Notes: generated by a model from the sequence alone, not told the origin. A DNA stretch of 64,000 bases from Tindallia californiensis (GCF_900107405.1 NZ_FNPV01000003.1:165580-229579); one strand, 5' to 3'; shown: positions 53,403-62,655, counted from the stretch's first letter. Translations and numbers: made by a program.

Positions 53403-54902
53403 TTATTGATATTCTTTATCAATCACACCATCCAAAAGAATGGCTAATTCTCCTCTGGTAACCGCTCTATCAGGAAATAGATTCAATTTTTCCGAAGCTG
53501 GTATTATCTCTTTTTCAACAAGCTTGTTTACCGCCGGGACAGCCCATTCACTAACACTATCGGCATCCGCAAAATTTGGGTCTTCACTGGTGGTGGCTTC
53601 CAGTTCCAGCTCTAAAGCTTTTGTCACCATCACAAGTACCTGTTCCCTCGTTGCATGCTTCTTTGGTCTCACGGTTCCATCACCATATTCAGTCATAATA
53701 CGGTGAGCGATTACTGTTTCCATCGGTTCCTGTGCCCACTCACTTACCTTTTCCCAGTCCTTTGGCAAGTGTGCTTCTTCCTCTTTTTGATTGTCCAAAT
53801 CAAAGGCTTTTTCAAAAACAACCGCCAGTTCTTCCCTGGTCATTGGCCGGTCTGGTTCATAGCGACCACTTTGAGTACCGCTAATGATTCCAGCCTCACT
53901 CAGTCTTTCGACAGCTTCCTGCGAAGGATGATCCTTTAAGTCCATGAAGGAACTGGGGGATGCGGCTTCTTCCGGCATGGAGGATACCGCTTCTTCTGGC
54001 ATGGATAAAGTGATCACCTGTTGCTCTGTTTCTTCTAATCGGCTAAAAACATCGATTTCTGCTAAAATAGCTGCTTTTACCGGTAATAAGTCAATGCTTC
54101 TGGCCCATCCCTGACTACCATTATCAACAGATTCCAACCGATACCAGTACAATCCGGCTTCCAACTTTTCATGACTGATCACCCTAAGCCTTGAGCCTTC
54201 CGGAGCCCACCCTGTATGATCAGCTCCAGGTGCTTCCAACAGCCATAAATCCTCTGGAACAGCCTCCACAAGGTCACCTGGCTGATAAAATAGCAGATGT
54301 CCATCACTAACCCTATCTGGATTTGGTATCCCAAATCCTCTGGGAGTTCTTTCACCAGCCGGTATCTGGCTCCAATCAATATCAGACACCGGTACATCAT
54401 AACGTTCTCTGATCAGATCAAAAATACCATCTTGATAGGTATCGCCATTTTGATCTACCGGATTGTTTCGTGGCAGCCATCCATTATAACCCCAGAGAGC
54501 AAAATACCAGTTCTCTAGTACATCTGGATCTCTTTCTCCTACCGTAGCAATGTCATCAAAAAGCCACCGGTTCAACAAGACATCCGCCCCTACTTCCACA
54601 TTATACCTTGCGTCATTTAATAAAGCTTCTTTATCCAAGCTACTATTATGTACTCTGTTAATCTGCATAACCCCCTGGTTCCCTGCATGAACAAAGGGCT
54701 GACCATTATGAAATTGCCTTTTCCCACTTTCTTTCCAAGCGATGGCCCGTAACAATACCGGAGGAATATTTTTTTGAAGTGCTACTTCGTTAATAATTTC
54801 ATTAATCTCATCTCGGCAAGGCTGATCATCTGCTGCCACAGAAATAATGGCTGATTGAATAAAGAGTAACAAGCTAATGATCACCAGTAGTTTTTTTCCC
54901 AT
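53403..54902 (-). CDS. Secreted lytic transglycosylase with SLH domains
   Basis: 499 residues. Signal peptide (MGKKLLVIISLLLFIQSAIISVAA), then a goose-type/SLT transglycosylase fold (about 25-160) with catalytic Glu in RAIAWKESGKRQF and GVMQINRVHN; an SH3-like region (about 215-285); three SLH repeats (about 325-499), e.g. DLKDHPSQEAVERLSEAGII. SLH domains anchor it to cell-wall pyruvylated polymer. It should cut peptidoglycan near the surface layer. ATG at 54902 is chosen for the signal peptide; ribosome site AAGGAG is 11 nt before. Confidence 0.88.
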   Translation of the reverse strand: MGKKLLVIISLLLFIQSAIISVAADDQPCRDEINEIINEVALQKNIPPVLLRAIAWKESGKRQFHNGQPFVHAGNQGVMQINRVHNSSLDKEALLNDARYNVEVGADVLLNRWLFDDIATVGERDPDVLENWYFALWGYNGWLPRNNPVDQNGDTYQDGIFDLIRERYDVPVSDIDWSQIPAGERTPRGFGIPNPDRVSDGHLLFYQPGDLVEAVPEDLWLLEAPGADHTGWAPEGSRLRVISHEKLEAGLYWYRLESVDNGSQGWARSIDLLPVKAAILAEIDVFSRLEETEQQVITLSMPEEAVSSMPEEAASPSSFMDLKDHPSQEAVERLSEAGIISGTQSGRYEPDRPMTREELAVVFEKAFDLDNQKEEEAHLPKDWEKVSEWAQEPMETVIAHRIMTEYGDGTVRPKKHATREQVLVMVTKALELELEATTSEDPNFADADSVSEWAVPAVNKLVEKEIIPASEKLNLFPDRAVTRGELAILLDGVIDKEYQ

Positions 54903-54983
54903 TCCTTTAATCACTCCTTTTCTTATTCTTTCTGTTCTTATCAATAATCAATTTTTCTGTTCACTAATGTTTGTTTTCTCCCC

Positions 54984-55919
54984 TTAAAGAAACATGGCCC
55001 ATATCGGTATGGTAATCATCGAAAGCAGAGTGGTAATAAAAACAGCCTTGGAAGCTAAATAATCATCTGCATCGTATAGACTGGCAAAAGCACCTGTAAC
55101 GGCACCTACAGGCATGGCAATAATGATCACTGGAATGCCCAGCATCATCCCTTCAAACCCTAGGAGTCGAAGAGGTATATAGGCCAGTAGTGGCATAAGG
55201 AACAATCGGTTAAAAATTAGTAAGTATAAACTTTTATCTCCTGGAATGCTCTTAAGCGATACATCTCCTAAAAGTGCCCCAATAATGATCATCGCTAAGG
55301 GTGTCGTTGTATTTCCCAGCATGTCAACTGCCTGATGCAACGGCTTTGGAAGGGTGATGGAAAATATAAATAAACCAAAACCAATGATAAGGGCTATGAT
55401 TCCCGGGCTCATTAATGCTTTTTTAATATTTCCTTTACGACTACCACTCCCTTTTGCATTTCTGGACATAATTGCAACTCCTAAGGTTAGCAGTATCAGA
55501 TTGAAGGGCATGTTGTATAAAGCCGCAAAGAACACTCCTAGTTCTCCATAAATAACATTCACTACCGGAAAACCCATAAAGGTTACGTTGGAAAAAATTA
55601 AGGAGAATTGTATCACATCTTTTCTTTTTGGTTCTTCTTTGCTTAGTTTGGCATAAAGATAAGAAAAACTTATAATCCCTATGTAAGCAAGAATGGATAT
55701 GATGACAATCTGAATACTGGAAGCTAATACTTCCGTATCAAAAGGAAATTGCATTGCTGTTACAATAAGTGCCGGAAGTGATACGTTCATTAAAAGGCGG
55801 CTTAAGCCTTTTACCGTAGAAGGCTCTAACACCGATGTTTTTCGTGCAGCGTACCCAGCTAACATAATAAAAAATAACACCATAATCTGACTAGCAACCC
55901 TCAAAAATGCCTGATCCAA
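54984..55919 (-). CDS. AEC (auxin efflux carrier-like) family permease
   Basis: 311 residues, about ten membrane helices in two halves, starting VASQIMVLFFIMLAGYAARKTSVLEPSTVKGLSRLL, with SLPALIVTAMQF and NVTFMGFPVVNVIYG motifs of the AEC family. Members carry out transport of malate or other organic acids; substrate not clear here. Start is TTG at 55919, preceded by AGAGGGA. A basic loop (RNAKGSGSRKGNIKK) in the middle separates the halves. Confidence 0.85.
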   Translation of the reverse strand: MDQAFLRVASQIMVLFFIMLAGYAARKTSVLEPSTVKGLSRLLMNVSLPALIVTAMQFPFDTEVLASSIQIVIISILAYIGIISFSYLYAKLSKEEPKRKDVIQFSLIFSNVTFMGFPVVNVIYGELGVFFAALYNMPFNLILLTLGVAIMSRNAKGSGSRKGNIKKALMSPGIIALIIGFGLFIFSITLPKPLHQAVDMLGNTTTPLAMIIIGALLGDVSLKSIPGDKSLYLLIFNRLFLMPLLAYIPLRLLGFEGMMLGIPVIIIAMPVGAVTGAFASLYDADDYLASKAVFITTLLSMITIPIWAMFL

Positions 55920-55947
55920 AATATCCCTCTTTTCCTAAGACCACACA

Positions 55948-55977
55948 AAAGCCTTCTGATTTAGTATCAGAAGGCTA
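55948..55977 (-). terminator. Terminator after phosphoglucomutase
   Basis: AGCCTTCTGAT / ATCAGAAGGCT with 5-nt loop and TTTTG on minus. Lies in the gap between the AEC gene and phosphoglucomutase. Confidence 0.88.
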
Positions 55978-56085
55978 AAGTTTTGTTTATTTTATCATTA
56001 TTTTGCCTTTTTCTACCTATTGTAATAGGATTGTAATTGTTTTGAAAAGAAAATGACATATATCCAGCTATGGTTGGGATCATCC

Positions 56086-57789
56086 CTAAATCTTTGCGAT
56101 CATTTTTTCAATATCGTCTACCCATCGCTGTAGCTTTTCATCTGTTTCCTGTATGCTTTTTCCCTTTGCAGCGGCATATATTTTGAGTTTAGGTTCTGTC
56201 CCACTAGGCCGCAAACACACCCATTCTTCTCGACTCATCATCAGTTTTATAACGTTCGAAGAGGGAAAGTCAGGCATTTTTTTATAATCTTCGATGGTTT
56301 GTATAGGATCTTTTCCAAGGTGATCAGGCGTTTTATTCCGAAAATAATTCATAATGCTTGTAATTTTTTCCATTCCTTCTTTTCCTTTTAAGGTGATGGA
56401 TTTCAAGGTTTCCCGATAGGTTCCATACTCTTGGTATAGTTGAAGTAAGGCATCATAAAGCGTCTTGCCTTCTAATGCATATACGGCTGCCATTTCAGCA
56501 ATCAGCAACGCCGCCACAATGGCATCCTTATCTCTGGCATAAGTCCCCACCAGGTATCCATAGGACTCTTCCCAACCCATTAGAAATGTTTTGTTCCCTC
56601 TTTCTTCATAATATTTAATCCGATCCCCAATATACTTAAACCCTGTCAAGGTGTTTTCAACATCCACGCCGTAGTTTTCAGCAATTTTTGCTCCCATCTC
56701 GCTAGTGACAATGGTTTTTACGATAAGTGGATTCAAGGGGAGTGATTCCAACTCTCGGCGACTCCTGAGAATATATTCCACCAGAAGGGCACCCGTTTGA
56801 TTACCTGTCAATACCTGATATTTCCCTTCGTGGTCTTTAACCAAAGCACCTACCCGGTCACCATCAGGATCTGTCCCTATAATCAGATCCGCTTTTTCTT
56901 TTTCCGCCAATTGGATAGCCAGTGTAAAGGCTTCTTTTTCTTCTGGATTCGGCGATTTCACTGTAGAAAAATCCGGATCTGGCACGGATTGCTTTGGTTC
57001 TGTGATCACTTGCTTAAATCCTGCTCTTCTCAAAATTTCGGGCACAAGATAAGTTCCTGTACCATGCAGTGGTGTATAAACCACCTTAAAGCCGTCCGCC
57101 ATCCGTTGGATCCCATCTTTTCTTAGACTTTGCCCTAAGACAGCATCCATATACTTCTTGTCCATTTCTTTCCCGAGGATTTCTTGTAATTCTTTTTCTA
57201 TGGCTTCTTTTTGAGGCATTTGTTTGATCTGGCTCATTTCTTCTACCTGATTAATCGACTCCATAATCGCTTCCGCTGTTTCTGTTGCCACCTGAGCACC
57301 ATCTTCCCAGTAAACCTTAAACCCGTTATATTCTGGCGGATTGTGGCTGGCTGTAACCACAATCCCAGCAATGGCTTCCAGTTCCCTCAAAGCAAAAGAC
57401 AGCTCCGGCGTTGGTCTTAAATCATCAAAAATATAGGTTTTGATATGATTTCCCGCCAAAACAGATGCCGCTTCCAAAGTGAACTCCCGGGAAAAATGAC
57501 GACAGTCATGAGCTATTACCACACCTCTCGCAGCCGCTGTATCGCCGTGAGACTTTATGTAATCAGCCAGCCCTTGCGTTGCCTTTCGAATGGTATAAAT
57601 ATTCATCCGGTTAGTGCCGGCGCCAATAACTCCTCTGAGACCACCTGTACCAAAAGCAAGATCCTGAAAAAAGCGATCTTCAATTTCTTTTTCATTCCCC
57701 TCAATAGCAATCAATTCTTCTTGTGTTTTTTTGTCAAAGTAAGGATCATTTTTCCATCTTTCGTACTTTTCTATGATATTTTTATCCAC
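56086..57789 (-). CDS. Phosphoglucomutase/phosphomannomutase (alpha-D-phosphohexomutase)
   Basis: 567 residues, the long PGM2 type. The catalytic Ser is in VVTASHNPPEYNGFKVY, metal loop GTDPDGDRVG, substrate loop MGWEESYGY and phosphate loop RPSGTEPKLKIY. It converts glucose-1-phosphate and glucose-6-phosphate, linking glycolysis with cell-wall sugar synthesis. Start GTG at 57789 after AAAGGAG; an ATG nine codons upstream has no ribosome site. Confidence 0.93.
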   Translation of the reverse strand: MDKNIIEKYERWKNDPYFDKKTQEELIAIEGNEKEIEDRFFQDLAFGTGGLRGVIGAGTNRMNIYTIRKATQGLADYIKSHGDTAAARGVVIAHDCRHFSREFTLEAASVLAGNHIKTYIFDDLRPTPELSFALRELEAIAGIVVTASHNPPEYNGFKVYWEDGAQVATETAEAIMESINQVEEMSQIKQMPQKEAIEKELQEILGKEMDKKYMDAVLGQSLRKDGIQRMADGFKVVYTPLHGTGTYLVPEILRRAGFKQVITEPKQSVPDPDFSTVKSPNPEEKEAFTLAIQLAEKEKADLIIGTDPDGDRVGALVKDHEGKYQVLTGNQTGALLVEYILRSRRELESLPLNPLIVKTIVTSEMGAKIAENYGVDVENTLTGFKYIGDRIKYYEERGNKTFLMGWEESYGYLVGTYARDKDAIVAALLIAEMAAVYALEGKTLYDALLQLYQEYGTYRETLKSITLKGKEGMEKITSIMNYFRNKTPDHLGKDPIQTIEDYKKMPDFPSSNVIKLMMSREEWVCLRPSGTEPKLKIYAAAKGKSIQETDEKLQRWVDDIEKMIAKI

Positions 57790-57924
57790 TATGATCACTC
57801 CTTTTTTTTCAATCATTGCTTATTTCTCTTGTTGCCGTTTGGCCTATATCCTTATTATACCATTGTATCAGGCTGATTAACCCAAAAAGATGCTTCACCT
57901 CTACGGTAATTAAGAATGAACAAT

Positions 57925-57960
57925 AAAAAAGTCAGCTGTTGGAACACAGCCGACTTTTTT
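57925..57960 (-). terminator. Terminator of the flhO-flhP-flgJ operon
   Basis: AAAAAAGTCGGCTGTG / CAGCTGACTTTTTT; T-run on both sides. Five nt after the flgJ-like stop codon. Confidence 0.9.
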
Positions 57961-57965
57961 CCAAA

Positions 57966-58313
57966 TTATATTTCCACAGATTCTTCCTGCTCTTTCACAG
58001 GTTCAACATGGCGAGAAAGTTGCTGATACATCTGTTGTGCCAGTCCTACCCCCTGCCCTTTAGCCATGTTTTTTGCCAGTTCTTCGTCATGAAGATCTTC
58101 AAATATTTCACGGGCATGACTTTTTTCTATCAACGAGTTATCCGGAACCGTATCACGCATCTGTCGAATCATCATATGTAGAAAGATAGACTCAAACTCC
58201 CGGCATGCCGCCATGAGCCTTTCTTTTTCCTTAGAATCCATATCTTTTGCCGAACTGACGGATGGTTGACTATTTTGATATTGAACACGCATCATCGTTT
58301 CGTTAATCGTCAT
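57966..58313 (-). CDS. flgJ: FlgJ N-terminal-like rod-binding protein
   Basis: 115 residues, a FlgJ rod-binding domain without the muramidase half. It has ACREFESIFLHMMIRQMRDTVPDNSLIEKSHAREIFEDLHDEELAKNMAKGQGVGLAQQMYQQL, typical of the rod-cap domain. Caps rod growth during basal body building. ATG at 58313 follows AAGGTGA. Peptidoglycan cutting must come from another enzyme. Confidence 0.9.
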   Translation of the reverse strand: MTINETMMRVQYQNSQPSVSSAKDMDSKEKERLMAACREFESIFLHMMIRQMRDTVPDNSLIEKSHAREIFEDLHDEELAKNMAKGQGVGLAQQMYQQLSRHVEPVKEQEESVEI

Positions 58314-58350
58314 TTTACTCACCTTCACTTTCCATCAGCCTTTATCTTAT

Positions 58351-59145
58351 CTATCTTTTTACGTTATTTGCCAAACTCATCATTTCATCAGAGGTCTGAA
58401 TGGCTTTAGAGTTTGTTTCATAAGCTCTTTGAGCCATAATCATCCGGACCATTTCATCAACAATCTGAACATTTGAGGTTTCAAGATAGTTTTGGCGAAT
58501 TCGTGTTTCCATTTCTTCGTTATCCTCCGGAATCGCTTCACCCGAGGCAGCCGTAGGTTGAAACAAGTTCTGCCCTTTTGCTTCCAGGCCTTGGGGGTTT
58601 AAGAACTGAACTACTTTCAATGTTCCCAGCTCTTCGATTTCACCATCTTCATTTTCGGCCGTAATCATACCACTTTCTGAAATGCTTAACTGGCCGAACT
58701 CGTCACCAAAGGCAATCATATCATCAAACTCAGACATCACAAAATATCCGTCTGATGTGACCAGTGCTAGTTCATCACCATCAACGCTCAATTTAAAGGA
58801 ACCATCCCTGGTATAATAGAATTCTCCTCCCGGTCCTTCTACTTCAAAAAAACCTGGCCCTTGAAGTGCAACATCCAGGGGATTATCTGTATTTTCCATG
58901 CTTCCCTGCATAAATAAACGGGAAGTTGCAACAGGTTTTACCCCATGACCCATTTGAAGATGAACCGGACTACCTTCCCCTTCTACCAAATGATTTCGAC
59001 GAATATTACTATACAGTAAGTCTTGAAACTCCAGTTTTTGTTTTTTATAGGCGGTAGTATTTACATTGGATAAATTGTTTGAAATCGTATCCATATTTAG
59101 TTGTTGGGATTTCATTCCTGTTGCCGCTGACCATAATGCTCTCAT
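58351..59145 (-). CDS. flhP: Flagellar rod protein FlgG-type (FlhP)
   Basis: 264 residues. Begins MRALWSAATGMKSQQLNMDTISNNLSNVNTTAYKKQ and ends NVQIVDEMVRMIMAQRAYETNSKAIQTSDEMMSLANNVKR, the rod-protein N- and C-terminal motifs. This is the FlgG (distal rod) type; in the Bacillus order mbl-flhO-flhP it corresponds to flhP. It is exported by the flagellar type III system without a signal peptide. Ribosome site AGGAGGG. Confidence 0.92.
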   Translation of the reverse strand: MRALWSAATGMKSQQLNMDTISNNLSNVNTTAYKKQKLEFQDLLYSNIRRNHLVEGEGSPVHLQMGHGVKPVATSRLFMQGSMENTDNPLDVALQGPGFFEVEGPGGEFYYTRDGSFKLSVDGDELALVTSDGYFVMSEFDDMIAFGDEFGQLSISESGMITAENEDGEIEELGTLKVVQFLNPQGLEAKGQNLFQPTAASGEAIPEDNEEMETRIRQNYLETSNVQIVDEMVRMIMAQRAYETNSKAIQTSDEMMSLANNVKR

Positions 59146-59232
59146 TTTCAGGCCCTCCTACTTGGTTTGTATCGTGGATTATTTCCGATTGTTTCCTACT
59201 CCTTCACAGGAGAGGGGTTTACCTGCTTTTTC

Positions 59233-60324
59233 CTAGCCTCTTCCAATATCATTTACCGCACGTTGCATCATTTCGTCATAGGTTTGCACAACCTTTTGAT
59301 TCGATTCATAAGCTCTCATCACGTTGATCATTTCAACCATCTGATCAACGGCTTCCACATTAGATCCTTCGATAAAGCCTTGCAGCACCTGACCTTCAAA
59401 AGGAATTTCTTCCGGTTCATACCTATCTTCAAACTGATAAAGATTATTTCCTACTTTTCTAAGATCTTGAGTATTAGAAAAGTTAACAATTGAAATTTGA
59501 TCACGAACTTCTCCATCGACTAAAACAGTCCCATCCGGTCTCACCTGGAAGTCTTCTCCGTCTACCATTAATGATGTTTCATTTACACTAGCTAAAAAAT
59601 GGCCGGAAGGCGTTACCATATCGCCATTATCCGTCAACGTAAAATGTCCAGTTCTGGTAAATAGTGGATCGGCTTCCGGATCTTCCGGATCATATACCAT
59701 AAAAAACCCGGAACCTTTTAATGCCAGATCAAGAGGACTTTCTGTCTGTTCCAAGGAAGCTTGCGTGAAATCCGTTGCAAATTTTTCCATTCGAACCCCG
59801 GCGTTCATCGTACCGATAACATTACCGCCGGTTCTTCTTACTAAATTAGCTACCACCTGTCCGTTGTCAATTACTCGACCAAGAGGATCGATCTCAAAGT
59901 CTTCGTTTTCCACCTGCACCGGTCTTCCGGTTGCATCTAGAATTCGATTTCCATATCTGGTAGTAATTTCTCCCGTAGAATCTCTTTCATAGGTTCTGAG
60001 AAAACCATTTTCATCTCTCGCAAAGGCTGTTGTTTTATTATAGCTAATCCCGGTGCGAGTGGCTGCCGCAAAAAAACCACCGGAAGTTGAAAGCTGATAG
60101 CCACCATTCACAGCTTCCACTTCTACTTCCAGATTTCTACTATGGGGAAAAGCGGGTTCTGTTGCATTGATTTTACTAATCAGCACTTCCGGAAAGGCCT
60201 CTGTCACAACCATATCCCGCTTATATCCAGAAGTGTTTACATTAGCCATATTATTTGAAGCCGCATCTAAACGCTTTTCGGCTGTTTGCATCCCTGATAC
60301 AGCATTATACATTCCTCTGAACAT
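59233..60324 (-). CDS. flhO: Flagellar rod protein FlgF/FlgG-type (FlhO)
   Basis: 363 residues, longer than usual (about 260-270). MFRGMYNAVSGMQTAEKRLDAASNNMANVNTSGYKRD at the start and GSNVEAVDQMVEMINVMRAYESNQKVVQTYDEMMQ at the end. The additional length lies in the middle, about 50-200. First gene of the operon after mbl; it has a sigma-D promoter about 90 nt upstream, built into the mbl terminator. Ribosome site GAAAGGTGG. Confidence 0.92.
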   Translation of the reverse strand: MFRGMYNAVSGMQTAEKRLDAASNNMANVNTSGYKRDMVVTEAFPEVLISKINATEPAFPHSRNLEVEVEAVNGGYQLSTSGGFFAAATRTGISYNKTTAFARDENGFLRTYERDSTGEITTRYGNRILDATGRPVQVENEDFEIDPLGRVIDNGQVVANLVRRTGGNVIGTMNAGVRMEKFATDFTQASLEQTESPLDLALKGSGFFMVYDPEDPEADPLFTRTGHFTLTDNGDMVTPSGHFLASVNETSLMVDGEDFQVRPDGTVLVDGEVRDQISIVNFSNTQDLRKVGNNLYQFEDRYEPEEIPFEGQVLQGFIEGSNVEAVDQMVEMINVMRAYESNQKVVQTYDEMMQRAVNDIGRG

Positions 60325-60383
60325 CTATGTACCACCTTTCCCATTTCTTACCTATATGGTTTTCCACCTTGTTTTTACTTGCA

Positions 60384-60424
60384 AAAATGCCGAACACACC
60401 CTATAGAAAGGTTATCGGCATTTT
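60384..60424 (-). terminator. Terminator after mbl, overlapped by a sigma-D promoter
   Basis: On minus, AAAATGCCGA / TCGGCATTTTT around a 21-nt loop, ending in five T. Its 5' arm contains the first bases of the -10 box of the next promoter. Confidence 0.85.
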
Positions 60425-60438
60425 CGCTTTAAGCTTTA
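60412..60438 (-). promoter_or_regulatory. Sigma-D promoter of flhO-flhP-flgJ
   Basis: On minus, TAAA, exactly 15 nt, GCCGATAA: a full consensus sigma-D (sigma-28) promoter, with TAAAGCTT extending the -35. Transcription should start at about 60404, inside the loop of the mbl terminator. Confidence 0.88.
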
Positions 60439-60505
60439 GGCTTTTTAATGAATTCTCATGTTTTTAATTTTCACTTGTCACCGTTTAAAATTCAACTGCT
60501 TTTCT

Positions 60506-61531
60506 TTATCTGTCCTGGCGACTTCTCTGCCCTCTTGCCTGTGCTAGCACATGAATGGAATTAAGCGCTTTTCCAGTCCCTTTTGCTACACAGCTAATAG
60601 CATCTTCGGCTACGGTTACAGGAATCCCCATTCGTTTTTGAACGTACTCATCCAATCCATATAACAAGGCTCCTCCACCAGTCATAATGATGCCTTGATC
60701 GGCAATATCCGATGCCATTTCTGGTGGTGTTCTTTCCAGTACAGAGTGAATAGCATCAGCAATGCTTGCAATGTTTTCTTCTAAAGCATCCATAATTTCT
60801 TCGCTGGTGATTTCAATGTTTACCGGTAATCCCGAAACCAAGTTTCTTCCACGAACATGCATGGTAACGGCTTCATCTCGTTTAATCGCTCCACCTATAT
60901 TTATTTTCAGTTCTTCGGCTGTTCTTTCACCAATCATGATATTATGGGTTTTTCGCATATATCTGATAATGGCTTCATCGAATTTATCGCCGGCGGTTTT
61001 AATAGAATTGCTCACCACAATGCCTCCAAGAGAAATAACCGCTACGTCTGTAGTTCCGCCACCAATATCAACAATCATATGGCCTACCGGTTGTGTAATA
61101 TCTAACCCTGCTCCAATGGCGGCTGCAATTGGTTCTTCGATCAGATAGGTAGTTCTGGCTCCCGCTTCATTAGTAGCATCAATTACCGCTCTTTTTTCAA
61201 CTTCTGTAACTCCACTGGGGACACAAACAATAATTTTAGGCTTAAAAAACAATTTTTTGCCAATGGTTTTCTGAATAAAATATTTCAACATTTTTTCAGT
61301 TATTTCATAATCTGAAATAACGCCATCCTTTAAGGGGCGAATCGCAACTATATTACCGGGAGTTCTTCCCAGCATTCTTCTGGCTTCTCGTCCAACAGCC
61401 AGCACATTATTCGTATATTTGTCAATGGCAACTACTGATGGTTCCTGTAATACAATCCCTTTTCCTTTTACAAAAACCAATACACTAGCCGTCCCTAAAT
61501 CAATCCCAATATCTGGAGAAAATCCCATCAT
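60506..61531 (-). CDS. mbl: MreB-family actin-like shape protein (Mbl)
   Basis: 341 residues. MreB/actin fold: phosphate-1 GIDLGTASVLVFV, phosphate-2 VDIGGGTTDVAVISLGG, adenosine motif IIMTGGGALLYGLDEY. It forms filaments under the membrane and guides wall growth. The gene order mbl-flhO-flhP as in B. subtilis indicates Mbl rather than MreB. ATG at 61531 (or the next codon ATG) follows GAGGTGG. No spoIIID is present upstream, unlike in B. subtilis. Confidence 0.93.
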   Translation of the reverse strand: MMGFSPDIGIDLGTASVLVFVKGKGIVLQEPSVVAIDKYTNNVLAVGREARRMLGRTPGNIVAIRPLKDGVISDYEITEKMLKYFIQKTIGKKLFFKPKIIVCVPSGVTEVEKRAVIDATNEAGARTTYLIEEPIAAAIGAGLDITQPVGHMIVDIGGGTTDVAVISLGGIVVSNSIKTAGDKFDEAIIRYMRKTHNIMIGERTAEELKINIGGAIKRDEAVTMHVRGRNLVSGLPVNIEITSEEIMDALEENIASIADAIHSVLERTPPEMASDIADQGIIMTGGGALLYGLDEYVQKRMGIPVTVAEDAISCVAKGTGKALNSIHVLAQARGQRSRQDR

Positions 61532-61648
61532 CGTTCCACCTCTTCAACATATTTTTCTAGCTTCTTTTCCTGACGATTCACTATTGGCTTATTGCATCCC
61601 TAAGGATGTCAATGATTATAAACCTACGCTCTTAAGTATAACAGAAAA

Positions 61649-61674
61649 AGATGCCTGTTGCCAAGCATCTTTCT
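61649..61674 (-). terminator. Terminator after the NusG-II gene
   Basis: AAAGATGC / GCATCTTT with 10-nt loop, T-run on minus. It ends the transcript of the NusG domain II gene. Confidence 0.85.
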
Positions 61675-61693
61675 TAGACTCAAAGAACTGTTT

Positions 61694-62119
61694 TTAATAA
61701 GCAAAAATATCAATATCCGGATGTGCTTTCTTTCCTTCTTCAATTTCTAAGCTGACATACATTCTTATAGGAAGTGATACAATCATCTGATAGGTTTCGC
61801 TAATCCATCCCATATCTGCATGGATCGATAAAGGTACAATTTCTTCCGGTAAGCGATGTAAGCGAACAGCCCCTTCATCCACTTCCAGTCTGCCTGTATA
61901 TTCCTCGCCCTGGTAATTGAATGGAAAATCAATAAAATAGGCTTCTTCCTGATCTTCCAATGGAAAACGATGAATTTCTTCACCATCCATGGTCACAATA
62001 ATCATCTTTTGATCAGCCGTTTCTGTCAGTAATTGAGGGATAGCAAAAAAGGCACCGGCACTGGCCAAAACGACAAAAAGGATTAACACGTAGTCGCCTG
62101 GTTTCATTATTTTAGTCAC
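61694..62119 (-). CDS. NusG domain II-containing membrane-anchored protein
   Basis: 141 residues. One N-terminal membrane helix (YVLILFVVLASAGAFFAI), then an extracytoplasmic beta domain (VTMDGEEIHRFPLEDQEEAYFIDFP...YTGRLEVDEGAVRLHR) typical of PF07009 NusG_II, then a C-terminal extension SETYQMIVSLPIRMYVSLEIEE. Function unknown; members are common near Rnf, ApbE and isoprenoid genes. GTG start at 62119, after GGAAG with 8-nt spacing. It has its own promoter and terminator. Confidence 0.8.
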   Translation of the reverse strand: MTKIMKPGDYVLILFVVLASAGAFFAIPQLLTETADQKMIIVTMDGEEIHRFPLEDQEEAYFIDFPFNYQGEEYTGRLEVDEGAVRLHRLPEEIVPLSIHADMGWISETYQMIVSLPIRMYVSLEIEEGKKAHPDIDIFAY

Positions 62120-62164
62120 TGTCTGCGCTTCCTTCCTTAACTTTACTTGTGTCTATCTTCACTG

Positions 62165-62194
62165 ATTATATCTGATATACTAGTTAAAATGCAA
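62165..62194 (-). promoter_or_regulatory. Sigma-A promoter of the NusG-II gene
   Basis: On minus, TTGCAT, 18 nt, TATAAT. Transcription start near 62157, about 40 nt before the GTG. Confidence 0.7.
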
Positions 62195-62228
62195 GAAAAA
62201 AACCTGCCAGAGTAACCCTGACAGGTCT
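62195..62228 (-). terminator. Terminator of the atp operon
   Basis: On minus, ACCTGTCAG / CTGGCAGGT with a 7-nt loop and one wobble, followed by seven T. Just past the atpC stop codon. Confidence 0.88.
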
Positions 62229-62234
62229 TTCGCT

Positions 62235-62645
62235 TTATTTTTCCAATCTTTCATAATGCTTAATTCGATTAAGTGCTTTTGTCATCGCAATATTGGCCCG
62301 ATCCAGATCAACGTCATTCTTTTTCGCTTCTAAGCGCTGTTCGGCTCGTTCCTTCGCTTTTCTGGCCCGCTCTATGTCTATTTCATCTACCCATTCTACC
62401 GCACCGGTAATAACAAGTGCCCGGTTTCCACGGATTTTCACTACCCCTTCCGCACAAGAGGCTTCTCTGGCTTTTCCATCTTTCACAATCTTTATACGCC
62501 CGACAATTAAAGGGGATACCATCGGTAAATGTTCATTCATTAGTCCAACATCACCTTCAATGGTCCGAACAACCGCTGTGTCAACTTCATCATCCCAAAA
62601 AACTTCGTCTGGCGAAATAACTTCAAGATGTAATTTGTTAGCCAT
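62235..62645 (-). CDS. atpC: F-type ATP synthase epsilon subunit
   Basis: 136 residues. N-terminal beta-barrel KLHLEVISPDEVFWDDEVDTAVVRTIEGDVGLMNEHLPMVSPL, C-terminal helical hairpin DEIDIERARKAKERAEQRLEAKK. Joins the rotor with F1 and can restrain ATP hydrolysis. Starts 10 nt after atpD, the last gene of the atp operon, as in other bacteria. Confidence 0.96.
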   Translation of the reverse strand: MANKLHLEVISPDEVFWDDEVDTAVVRTIEGDVGLMNEHLPMVSPLIVGRIKIVKDGKAREASCAEGVVKIRGNRALVITGAVEWVDEIDIERARKAKERAEQRLEAKKNDVDLDRANIAMTKALNRIKHYERLEK

Positions 62646-62655
62646 GCGTCGTCAC

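Noticed and set aside
60762-61148. Plus-strand frame opposite mbl (128 residues).
   Set aside because: Shadow of the third codon positions in mbl; no ribosome site or recognisable protein.
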